Below are positions 32,359-41,700 of a stretch of DNA of 64,000 bases, piece after piece. The notes beneath the pieces are model-generated. The model did not search any database. It had not been told where the DNA came from and saw nothing but the letters and a program-made list of their open reading frames with translations. This stretch comes from Armatimonadota bacterium (lineage in GTDB: Bacteria > Armatimonadota > Fimbriimonadia > Fimbriimonadales > Fimbriimonadaceae), in contig JACRPN010000021.1 of NCBI GenBank assembly GCA_016223145.1, positions 1-64,000 on the forward strand. The letters are read 5' to 3'. Made by a program: the position numbers and the translations under genes. The stretch's first letter is position 1, and the number at the start of each line of letters is the position of its first letter.

Positions 32359-32390
32359 GAGCGGCGGCCCGGATTCCCGGGCCGCCGCTC
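32359..32390 (-). terminator. Intrinsic terminator of the pilM-pilQ operon
   Basis: A perfect 14-bp GC-rich stem, 32359-32372 with 32377-32390, around a 4-nt loop ATTC. It sits about 23 bp after the pilQ stop codon and about 40 bp before aroK. The T-tract after it on the minus strand is weak (CCTATTTGCT). Confidence 0.75.
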
Positions 32391-32412
32391 TGCGCACTGT
32401 CGATTTTCTGAT

Positions 32413-34080
32413 TTACAGCGGCCCGAGACCGCCGTTTCCGTCGTCTTTGATGACCGTCGGGGTCACAAAGATCAGGAGCTCGGAGTTGTTCCGATCTCGC
32501 GTTCGAGACCTGAACAGGGACCCAACCACGGGGAGGTCGCCCAATACAGGGAACTTCGCCGTCGAGCCGGTGTCCTGCTTGCGGACCATTCCGCCAAGAG
32601 CGATGGTCTCGCCGTCTTTGACGCGGGCAACGACCGAGATCTGCTGGAAGAGCTGGTCCGGGATTTCCGTTCCATCTGAGCTTCGTCGCAACTGGCCGAA
32701 GTCCTGTACGGGCACTTGGAGGAACACGGTAACCGTTCCATCATTGTTGATTCTGGGGGCCACCGAAAGACCCGTCTGAATCGTGACTGGGAACGGCTGC
32801 GGCGCAATGATTGTCTGCCCGTTTCCGTTTCCAACGACGGTGTTGACGAAGAACGTGGTCGAAATGCCCTGAATGATCGTCGCCGGCTGGTTGTTCAGCG
32901 TTCGAACGATCGGCGCTTGAACCACCTTGCCTTGCCCGTACTGGAGCAGCGTCCGCATACGCGTGACGATGTTTCCGGTCGAGTAGTTGACGTAGATCGG
33001 GTCGCCGGCTCGGGCAAACGCTCCGGGCCGTGCGCCGGCAAACAGCGAGCCGCGCTCATAGGACCAGTCGAATCCAAGCGAGTTGGCCACAGACGAGCTG
33101 GTGGTGATGAACTCCACCTTGATCGTGACCTGCTTCGGCGCTTCGTCGAACATGGTGATCAGGCGCTGCAGTTCTGCAATCGCTTCATCGGTTCCCTGAA
33201 CGATGAGGCTGTTGTCGATCGGATCGTAGGTGATCTGATCGATACCCGTGGGAACAAACCCGGTTCCGCCTTGCAGGTTCAGGCCGCCGCCACCAAGGCC
33301 GCCACCACCGAGGCCGCCGCCGCCCAAGCCGCCCTGGCCCAGACCGCCGCCACCGAGACCACCGCCACCGAGGCCGCCACCACCAAGGCCGCCGCCACCA
33401 AGGCCGCCGCCGAGGCCGCCGCCGCCGCGCTGCGCGCCGCTCTCACCGGGGAGAAGGATGTTCGAGCCTCTCTCGGCGGTGGGCTCCAGCATCTTGCTGT
33501 TCACCGGCTGGAAGTTGCCAGACTGCGTCGCCGGGTTGGCAAAGTTGACGTTGGACAAGAAGCTGCTCATGGGCGTACCGGAGAACCTCATGAAGCTCAT
33601 GAGGCCGGCAAGCTTGTCCCGAGCGTCGGGCACTTGGCCACCGTACATCTTGATCAGCACTTCCTGCGGATCGGCATGCAGAAGCTTGAATTTCTGGATG
33701 CTCTTGGGGCCGGCGCTCTTTGGCGGCGCCGTCGCTGTTCCCGCCTCAATCGGCGGGGCTGCTTTGGCACGGCCGATAACGTAGTACCCGCCTTCTTCGC
33801 GCCGGAACGTGGCTCCAGCCGACGTGCAAAGGGCTTTCAAGACGCTTTCCAGCGTCTGGCCCTTAAGATTGAGGGAAATGGGCTTGAACGGCTCTTCCGA
33901 GGGCTCGATCACGAATTGCAGGCCGGTTTTTTGGCCGAGCATCTGCACGGCCGTCGCCAGGTCGGCGTTATCGAGCCGCAGATCGAGTCGCTGTTCCTCA
34001 GGCAGCTGCGCAAAGGCCGTAGCCGTGGCGAAAATCGTCGCCACGGCCAAGGCTCCCCACTTATTCCAGACAGTACGCAT
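32413..34080 (-). CDS. pilQ: Type IV pilus secretin PilQ
   Basis: A 555-aa outer-membrane secretin. Signal peptide ending TAFAQ. The N-terminal STN/N0-like domain (LRLDNADLATAVQMLGQKTG) and an N1-like domain with KFKLLHADPQEVLIKM follow. A Gly/Leu-rich linker is encoded by 33281-33432. The C-terminal secretin core has QVTIKVEFITTSSSVANSLG, VQAPIVRTLNNQPATIIQG, GETIALGGMVRKQDT and PVLGDLPVVGSLFRSR. It forms the multimeric gate through which the pilus passes. It is shorter than proteobacterial PilQ (about 700 aa) and lacks AMIN domains. Last gene of the pilM-N-O-P operon. Confidence 0.93.
   Translation of the reverse strand: MRTVWNKWGALAVATIFATATAFAQLPEEQRLDLRLDNADLATAVQMLGQKTGLQFVIEPSEEPFKPISLNLKGQTLESVLKALCTSAGATFRREEGGYYVIGRAKAAPPIEAGTATAPPKSAGPKSIQKFKLLHADPQEVLIKMYGGQVPDARDKLAGLMSFMRFSGTPMSSFLSNVNFANPATQSGNFQPVNSKMLEPTAERGSNILLPGESGAQRGGGGLGGGLGGGGLGGGGLGGGGLGGGGLGQGGLGGGGLGGGGLGGGGLNLQGGTGFVPTGIDQITYDPIDNSLIVQGTDEAIAELQRLITMFDEAPKQVTIKVEFITTSSSVANSLGFDWSYERGSLFAGARPGAFARAGDPIYVNYSTGNIVTRMRTLLQYGQGKVVQAPIVRTLNNQPATIIQGISTTFFVNTVVGNGNGQTIIAPQPFPVTIQTGLSVAPRINNDGTVTVFLQVPVQDFGQLRRSSDGTEIPDQLFQQISVVARVKDGETIALGGMVRKQDTGSTAKFPVLGDLPVVGSLFRSRTRDRNNSELLIFVTPTVIKDDGNGGLGPL
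33281..33432 (-). repeat. In-frame tandem repeat coding GGGGL units in PilQ
   Basis: About 150 bp of 15-bp-like units encode repeated GGGGLG(G/Q). The near-identical unit sequence suggests expansion and contraction by slippage. Confidence 0.85.
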
Positions 34081-34144
34081 ATCCTATCTCCTTACCTTCC
34101 GTTGACCGGAAAAGACGCTGACAAAGTTCGCTTTCGCGAGGCGA

Positions 34145-34900
<756 letters not shown>

Positions 34901-34988
34901 TGGTTGGTCCTCCGATTTCCTAGGAAGGGCGAATCGATCGCGGGTTTCTATAATTCTAACTTATCTTTCGGTGTTCGTGGCTCAAAAT

Positions 34989-35741
34989 CTATCCTTCGGG
35001 GCCACCGGGGCCGCCTCGGCCGCCTGGCCCACCCCTCGCGCCCGGGCCCCCGCCGCCCAATCCCTGCCGCCCGCCGGGCTGATTCCCGCGTCCGCCAGGA
35101 TTGTTAGCCGGGGCGTTCGCGCCAGGAGCGAGGCCGGATGGGGGAGACTCGAGCCGAACGTTGATTTCCTTCGGCAAGCGATTCCCGGGGCGCCGCAAAA
35201 TGGCCTGCTCCGGGTTTGTCGAAATGGAAACAACAGTCCAGTCGCTGTTCGGGATCTTCATCCCAGGCCGGACGATGTAGCTCTTGCCGTCCTCCATGAT
35301 GAGAATGGCGGCCACCGTCTCGCCGACCAGAATTCCAGCGAGGCGACGGTACGGCTGAGGCTCGATGGTCATTTCCTCGATGACCTCTTCCTTCGGCTCG
35401 TACATCATTCCGAACCCGCGTCCTTGCTGAGCAAACAGGTTCTCGGCGGACTGGCTGTTTTCGAATGCCATTTCCACCGGGAACAGCGCGTACGGGTCGG
35501 ACCGATGCGAAAACGATCGCAATGCCACGAGGTTCTTCATGGCGTCGGGGTCATCCTTGCGCTGTACGGGCACACCTGGAACGTCGCCGACTTCCATCGG
35601 CGGTGCAGGCTTGGCTTCAGCCGTGGGCGCCGTCGGCATGGGCTCGCGGGCGCAACCCGAAGCCGCCATAACAGCGATCATAGCCATGAGCGAAAGACCC
35701 CACGGGCCGAGCTTGAGTTGAATGGAAAGAGACTTTTTCAT
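34989..35741 (-). CDS. PilP-like pilus assembly lipoprotein
   Basis: A 250-aa lipoprotein (lipobox AASGC at about residues 27-31) encoded between pilO and the STN/pilQ genes, the position of pilP. A Pro-rich linker is followed by a compact beta domain (about 125-200) with YRRLAGILVGETVAAILIMEDGK...MKIPNSDWTVVSIS. This fits the PilP HR domain that contacts the secretin N0 domain. A Gly/Pro-rich tail (GGRQGLGGGGPGARGG) ends the protein and is not found in classical PilP (about 175 aa). ATG 35741 was chosen; the frame extends 14 codons further into pilO. Confidence 0.75.
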   Translation of the reverse strand: MKKSLSIQLKLGPWGLSLMAMIAVMAASGCAREPMPTAPTAEAKPAPPMEVGDVPGVPVQRKDDPDAMKNLVALRSFSHRSDPYALFPVEMAFENSQSAENLFAQQGRGFGMMYEPKEEVIEEMTIEPQPYRRLAGILVGETVAAILIMEDGKSYIVRPGMKIPNSDWTVVSISTNPEQAILRRPGNRLPKEINVRLESPPSGLAPGANAPANNPGGRGNQPGGRQGLGGGGPGARGGPGGRGGPGGPEG

Positions 35742-35772
35742 GTCCAATTCGCCTTGCCTGAGCCTGTTCGGC

Positions 35773-36450
35773 TTACGCTCCACCCTCCGGGACGTTCGGG
35801 AAGAACTTCGACCCGCGGATAAAGCCCACGATCGAAACGTTGTAAGTCGCCGTAAACACGGGCGTCGTTCCCGTTAGCTGAAGACCGTCGGTTACGGCCA
35901 GATAGTTCGGCATCATCGACCACGCACGGACGTGGTTCATGATCTGCTTGTAGGTTCCGCGCACCTGCACCGCGCCAAAATCGAACATCACGACCGGATA
36001 GGCCAGGGGCGGGAAGTTGAAGTAGCCCGCCAAGATGCCGTTCGGGGAGTCCGGCGGCATTTCGACAGCCGGGCCATTGATGACCTCGACGCCTCCCGCC
36101 TTCATCTGCGCGTTCACGGCCGACTGGAGCTTGTTGCGGAACGCCCGGACGTCGATGGCGAGGTGCCAGCCGTCCTTGGACAGATCGATGACGCTGGCAG
36201 GCGGGGTCTTGCGGTCCGTGATCTGCTTCCAATCGTCGATCTTCTGCTGCCTCATTTCAAGGGCTTTCTTCACCCTTTTTTGCGCAGCGCCAAGTTGATT
36301 GGCGGCCCTTTCGAGCTTTTCGGCGTTGGCGTTGAGAGCTTCGGTCTCCGCCTGGTTCGGCGCAATCTGCAGGAAGAACCCGGAGGCCAGCGCCGCAATG
36401 GCGATGGCAAGACCGATCGAGATGATGGCTATGGGGCTAAGTTTGCTCAT
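35773..36450 (-). CDS. pilO: Type IV pilus inner-membrane protein PilO
   Basis: A 225-aa protein with one N-terminal transmembrane helix (IAIISIGLAIAIAALASGFF), a coiled-coil (about 35-75, AETEALNANAEKLERAANQL) and a ferredoxin-like periplasmic domain with VQVRGTYKQIMNHVRAWSMM. The LxGxYxxxxxFL-type motif of PilO reads VRGTYKQIMNHV. It pairs with PilN to form the alignment complex between PilM and PilP/PilQ. Position in the operon supports the call. Confidence 0.85.
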   Translation of the reverse strand: MSKLSPIAIISIGLAIAIAALASGFFLQIAPNQAETEALNANAEKLERAANQLGAAQKRVKKALEMRQQKIDDWKQITDRKTPPASVIDLSKDGWHLAIDVRAFRNKLQSAVNAQMKAGGVEVINGPAVEMPPDSPNGILAGYFNFPPLAYPVVMFDFGAVQVRGTYKQIMNHVRAWSMMPNYLAVTDGLQLTGTTPVFTATYNVSIVGFIRGSKFFPNVPEGGA

Positions 36451-36468
36451 GTTCGATAGGCCTCCTGA

Positions 36469-37386
36469 TTACTCCTCGCCCTCTCCGCCCTTGGCGGCAT
36501 TGCGGCCGCCAGGGTTAGGCGGGCCACCCGTGGGCCTGCCACCTGCAGCGGGAGGTGCGCCAGGCGCGGGGATTCCTCCGGGAGCCGTGCCGCCGCCACC
36601 GCCGGAACCGCCGCCTCCGCTTGCGGACGCTGCCAGCGTGGCTCGAGGATCGGGCGTCTGGATATGGCGGTTCGATAGAACCACGCTCACCGTGATGTCT
36701 TGCCAACCCGGCATGGACTGGCGCAGCCCGGGCGTTCCGGAGCCAAAACCGCCGACGCCGAGATAACCCTGAGGCGCGGCGCGTGCGGCGAAATACTCAA
36801 TCTGATCGGCCGGGTCTTCGGGAACGTTCGTATCGCCCACCTTGATCGGGGTCCCCCTCTGGTCCGCTTCCGAAAGCGGCGGGACGTACATATCCGAAAC
36901 CTGGTAGCCGTTGCGCGAAACGGTCATGGCGCCTGGAATTCGGAGCAGCGCCAGCATCAGATCGGCGTAATCCTCGTAAGTTCGGATGACGCCCGCCATA
37001 GTCACGACGCAGTTATCGGCATCAACCGGCGTCGCGGAGATGCTGTTCAGCCGGAAAAAGCCCGGCACGTAGCGCTCAACCTCGGCATAGAGGTCGGCAT
37101 ACGTGTTGTTGTGGTCCATCATTGCGTGAGCGAGATCGGCGTTCACGATGATGCCGCGCGCACTCGCCATGATCAGGTCAGCCTGCTTCGCGACCGCAGC
37201 CGCGTTCGCGGCCCTCGGCTGAAGCTCTTCGACCTTGGCCCTGGCGTCCGCATGAGCCTGCTTGGACTGCTGAATCATGAAGTAGGTCGCGCCGACAGCC
37301 GCCAGAGCGATGATCGCCGAGACGAACCACGCCGCCTTTGCCGATTTCTCCTTCGAGACGTAAGTTGGGAGAAGGTTTAACTTCAT
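36469..37386 (-). CDS. pilN: Type IV pilus inner-membrane protein PilN, extended
   Basis: A 305-aa protein starting MKLNLLPTYVSKEKSA, the NLLP motif by which PilN docks into PilM. A transmembrane helix (FVSAIIALAAVGATYFMI) and a periplasmic domain with coiled coil and a VVTMAGVIRTYEDYADLM core follow. Classical PilN is about 190-200 aa. Here about 60 residues of Gly/Pro/Ser-rich tail and an inserted loop (130-220) are added. Encoded 9 bp after pilM and 18 bp before pilO. Confidence 0.88.
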   Translation of the reverse strand: MKLNLLPTYVSKEKSAKAAWFVSAIIALAAVGATYFMIQQSKQAHADARAKVEELQPRAANAAAVAKQADLIMASARGIIVNADLAHAMMDHNNTYADLYAEVERYVPGFFRLNSISATPVDADNCVVTMAGVIRTYEDYADLMLALLRIPGAMTVSRNGYQVSDMYVPPLSEADQRGTPIKVGDTNVPEDPADQIEYFAARAAPQGYLGVGGFGSGTPGLRQSMPGWQDITVSVVLSNRHIQTPDPRATLAASASGGGGSGGGGGTAPGGIPAPGAPPAAGGRPTGGPPNPGGRNAAKGGEGEE

Positions 37387-37395
37387 TCTCAGTTC

Positions 37396-38565
37396 CTAAT
37401 CGTAAAACACGTACAAGCCGTTGCCAACCGCCACGGCAAATTCCTGCCGGTGGTTCTCGATGAGATCCGCCGGACTCTTCTTGGCGTTAACTTGAATACG
37501 CTTCAACGGATCGAAGAGGTCACAGGGAAGGTCGGTCGCTTTCGCAAGAAAGGCGTCGAGACCCTTCTGCTGAGCGCCGCCGCCGCAGATCGCGATCCGG
37601 TCGACGCTGGCCCCCCGGCTCTTATAGTAGTCGATTGAACGCCGGACTTCAGAAACGAACTCGTTGAGCACCTCTTCCATCGCCGCAGCAGCTCCGCCGG
37701 CGGACGCCGGCGCGATCGCCGTGGCATCGGGCGCCGCAGCGTCTGCGGGCGGCGCATCCGCCTCATCGGAGAACGGGTTGTAGGGCTGAAACTGCTGGGT
37801 TCCGGCGGCTCCGGCGGGCTGAAGGCTGCCCACGTCCGCGCCGGCTTTCGATTGCTCGGCGTCGCTCGTGGGAATGCTCATCTTGTCCGCAACGGCCTTG
37901 GTGAACATCTCGCCGCCGATCGGCACCTGGCGCGGCATCAGAAGCTTGCCGTCCTTGTAAATGTTGATCGAGGTCGTCTTGTGGCCGATATCCACGAGGC
38001 AGACCGTCTGGCCCTTCCAATCCTCGCCATAGCTGGCGTCGATCGAGCGCGCGAGGCCAAGGGGCTCCACGTCGATCGCCGCAAGCTGGCGCCCGGCCTT
38101 CTTGACGCAGGCCATGAGCCCGTCGATCGCGGACTGTGGGCTGATCGCCATCACCACGTCCATATTCGCGGAATTGGGGTCCTCGTCGGTTAGGGGCCTA
38201 AAATCGCTGACCACCGTGCTCTCGGAGAACGGGATGTTGCGGTTGATTTCCCACTGCATGTGCTCCTTGAGCTCTGCAGGGCTCATGCGGGGCACTTCGA
38301 GCGTGCGCACGAGCACCGAAGCCTGGCCTGCGATGCTGACCACGGCCTGGGCCACGCTGGATCCGGCCTGCTGAAGCGCCTGTTTGAGCGCGCCGGCAAC
38401 GGCATCTCCATTGTAAATGCCGGTATGGTCGACAGCACCCTCAGGCGTATCCGCCATTCCAAGCGCCGTGACCACGACCTCTTTTCCCTGACTCTTCAAT
38501 TCGGCGACCTTGATCGACCGACTTCCGATGTCAATTCCCACTACACTATTGAGCTTTTTAGCCAT
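37396..38565 (-). CDS. pilM: Type IV pilus cytoplasmic ATPase-fold protein PilM
   Basis: A 389-aa actin-like protein. Signatures are VVGIDIGSRSIKVAEL (phosphate 1), TVCLVDIGHKTTSINIYKDG (phosphate 2) and IAICGGGAQQKGLDAFL (adenosine). It binds the PilN N-terminus and links the cytoplasmic motor to the alignment complex. An Ala/Pro/Asp-rich insert of about 50 residues (around 255-300) interrupts the fold, so the protein is slightly longer than usual (about 350). First gene of the pilM-N-O-P-STN-Q operon, preceded by a good promoter. Confidence 0.92.
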   Translation of the reverse strand: MAKKLNSVVGIDIGSRSIKVAELKSQGKEVVVTALGMADTPEGAVDHTGIYNGDAVAGALKQALQQAGSSVAQAVVSIAGQASVLVRTLEVPRMSPAELKEHMQWEINRNIPFSESTVVSDFRPLTDEDPNSANMDVVMAISPQSAIDGLMACVKKAGRQLAAIDVEPLGLARSIDASYGEDWKGQTVCLVDIGHKTTSINIYKDGKLLMPRQVPIGGEMFTKAVADKMSIPTSDAEQSKAGADVGSLQPAGAAGTQQFQPYNPFSDEADAPPADAAAPDATAIAPASAGGAAAAMEEVLNEFVSEVRRSIDYYKSRGASVDRIAICGGGAQQKGLDAFLAKATDLPCDLFDPLKRIQVNAKKSPADLIENHRQEFAVAVGNGLYVFYD

Positions 38566-38601
38566 GTGTCTTGATCCCGGCTCCCAAGGCTAAGCAAAGC
38601 T

Positions 38602-38631
38602 ATCTTACTTCCCTCGCGTGAACCAAGTCAA
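38602..38631 (-). promoter_or_regulatory. Sigma-70-like promoter of pilM operon
   Basis: On the minus strand TTGACT (38626-38631) and TAAGAT (38602-38607) are separated by 18 bp, about 37 bp upstream of the pilM ATG. This is the best consensus-like promoter noticed in the window. Confidence 0.6.
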
Positions 38632-38704
38632 CGCGCAAAGACCCTCCGCCTCGCCTTCAAAGACGTTCCATCCCCCTGCTTCTGTTCGTATTCAAACGAA
38701 AAAC

Positions 38705-38729
38705 GGGGCAGATCGTCTGCTTCTGCCCC
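38705..38729 (-). terminator. Intrinsic terminator after the giant-protein operon
   Basis: GGGGCAGA/TCTGCCCC (38705-38712 and 38722-38729) with a 9-nt loop, followed on the minus strand by GTTTTTCGTTT. It lies 24 bp past the stop of the 2212-aa gene and separates the two halves of the T4P locus. Confidence 0.8.
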
Positions 38730-38753
38730 AGTTTACGTCTTTTCCGAACTCGA

Positions 38754-41700
38754 TTACTGCTTTCCGACCGGCGTTGGCGTGAACCTCGGCGCAATTGTCT
38801 GGAAGAAGATGTCCGGTGTTCCCGTTCGCGTGCTCATCCAGAACAGCCAGATAAGCCCTGGCCGTCGCTGCGCGGCGTTCCCGAAGTCGAACGGATCGGG
38901 GAACGCGAAGAGCTGCGACTCGGTGAACGCCTGGTCCATTGGAACCGGCGCCTCATCCCTTTCGGGAACCAGCGCGACCTGGACATTGGTCAGCACGATT
39001 CCTGGGATGGCAGCTCCCGTCGCCTCATCCACACCCGTGTAGGTGATCGTGACCGTTCGGTTCTCATCCAGGTCCTGGAAATAGGCCCGGCCCCGGCCCG
39101 GATCGATTTGGTAGTACGAGGTGGCGCCCGTCACGTTGAACGACGTAATCGCGCCGTTCGCCTGAGTGTGCACCGGCACCGGGAGTTGGACTCCGAGCCG
39201 GAACGTGCGCATATAGGGGCGGCTGGTCTGGCCCGCTCCTGCCGCCGCTCGGCCATACGTGAAGACCATGCGCGCGCTTCGGACGGGGTCGTTCGGAATC
39301 GGGCCGCCGTTCGGCACCAGAGGCTGGTTGTTCGAACGCGCCCAATAGCTGAACTCGCCGATCATGCGGTTGTCGAAGATCACCGTTGGAGTCGAGTATC
39401 CGGCGCCCGCACTGCCGCTCGCCAATAGGAGGCGCGGCGTGTAGCGCAGGAGCAGGCTCGCGTTTCGCGGCGGCAGCGTTCCCGCCAGCCGCACCGTGCC
39501 CATGTTCGGGTCCAGGTAGGCCTTTCCGCCAAGCTTGGTGTCGAACGTGACAAGCCCGGTCGTGCGGTCGATGACCCGAGTGTTGGCCACTTCGAGGTTG
39601 GTCCTCACGCCGTTCAGGATCATGTCGAGCTGGATCGTGGCGTTCAGGTTCCATTGCAGGCCGGTCGAACGGTAGTTCCCAGCCTCGCCATCGGCGACCA
39701 TCCGGTCGTCCACCATTTCAGGCAGATAGATGAACTGCGCCTGGCCGCCCTGGCCCTGCGGTCCGCCGTAGGTTCCACCCGCGCGCACCCTGCCATGAAA
39801 AACCTCTGGATTCGGCCTGCCGCGAAGCTTGCCGGTGAAACCGAGTTCGAACATCGGCGCCCCGTTCGGAAGCCCGGGAACCGAGGCGCCCGCATAGGTC
39901 CTGGCGTAGGCGCTGGGCCCGGAAACATACTCGAAGCCCGTGCCGACCGCCAGCTTCAGTAGCTGGCCCGTGTTGTAGGCGGTCGTGCCGTTGTCGTGGA
40001 ATGCCTGGGCATAGATCTGGGTCTGTCCGCCGCCGCCCGCCGCGAAGAACAGCGTGCCGTCGGCATCGCTCGTCTTGACGATCGCGGGACGACCCTTGAC
40101 GCCGCCCTCCACGCTGGGCAGCGGGCTGATGTTGCCCATGCTGATGGCCCCATCGGCCGCCGTCGTGAACGACGCCACAAACGGAAGCGACATGCTGCGT
40201 CGGCCGCTGCCGCTTTGTATCTGGGCCTCGCCGAGGAACGCGATGTGCTGGGTGCCAAACTCAGCACCGGTATAGGGGTTGAACGCCCCGAGCAGCGGCA
40301 AGGCGGGAGCACCGAATTTGTCGGTGCCGGCAATAATCGTCTCGCCGCCGGAGAGACCGAAGAGCGCTGTCGAGGGAACGGTCGGGAACGGTCCCACTTC
40401 CTGCCGGAAGAAGGTGCCGCCGGCGCCGGGAAGCCAGGCATTCAGGTCCGGCAAGAAGCTTGACCCGAGGCCGGTTTCAGGCCGCGTTCCCGTCATGGAG
40501 CCGATGTAGAGCCGCCACCCGTCGTTCAGGCTCTCGGTGAGGGGCTCCGGCGCGTTGAACGCCGACGAGTTCGACATGTACGCTACCAGGAGGTTGCCGA
40601 AGCGGTCTCGCATGGCGGCAGGCTGCATGTTCTGGTGCAGGAACTTCTCGGTGCCGTTCGAGAGATTCTGCATCATGGGCGCCGTGTACTTCGTGTAGGC
40701 GTTCGTGATTCGGGACTCGCGCGCGCTGAACCTGAGGGTGAATCCAGGATCGGACTGCGCCTCGGTGGGGTTCCACGTACCGTTCGCGAGCAACGAATAT
40801 GCGAGCGTCTCGTTGTCGTCCACGTCCTCGATCACGCGCATCTGTGAGAGGTAGGACCCGACGGGCATACCGATCGGTACGGAGACCGAGACGCGCGGCG
40901 GGTTCGGCAGAACGCCTGCCGGGCCGCTTGTCGGCATCAGGTACGACTCCGCGAACTGGTTCAGGTTCTCGTTGACCCTGCGCCTGGGGTTCACGAGGAG
41001 CTCGTTCGCCGAAGAGTCGCCGACCCTAGGCTTCTGCAGGATCACGCTGTTGCTGCCCGAATGCACCGGAGCGAACCGCTTGTCGATGTCCGACCAGAGG
41101 TTGAGCTGCGTGTCCAGCCAGCTTCGCTCGTGCCCTGCGGGGGCAAAGAGGCCCCAGGGCCGGACGGTGCCAGACGTGGGGTCGAAGAAGCCCTTGGCGA
41201 GCCTGAGGTTCAGGAGGTTCACGTTTCCGTCGTTGAACACGCGGAACGTCTGGAAAATGTCGGTGTACGGGGCAACGTTGGGTCCATAGCCCGTATTGGT
41301 GGACAGCCATGGCCAGGGGTTGGTCGAATCCGCCCTAAAGCCGGTACCCGAGCCCAGCGAGCCGAGGTCCAAGGTTGGGGTCCCCACGTAGAACTTCTCA
41401 TCCACGGCCACGCTCGCGGCGGCCACAAACGTGCGGAACGCCTCGCGTCGGTTGCCCACATTGCCGAATCGGCCGTCGCCGTTCGAGTCGACATAGACCG
41501 TGATCGTTCCGGCATAGCCTCCCGGAACGCCGGCGAGATTGGCCGGATCGGAGTCCAGAATCGTCGAGAGGTTGGCCGGCTGGTACCTGGGAACGTTGAT
41601 GTCGATGTCCAGCGGTGTTCGGACCAGCGTCCGGTTGGTCACCGAGAAAGCGCCGACCGAGGTGGGCGGGATGAGCGCCACCCCGTAGTTCGCGGGGTCC

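Noticed and set aside
33281-33432. Satellite or CRISPR-like repeat
   Set aside because: The repeats are in frame and encode the Gly-rich linker of PilQ.
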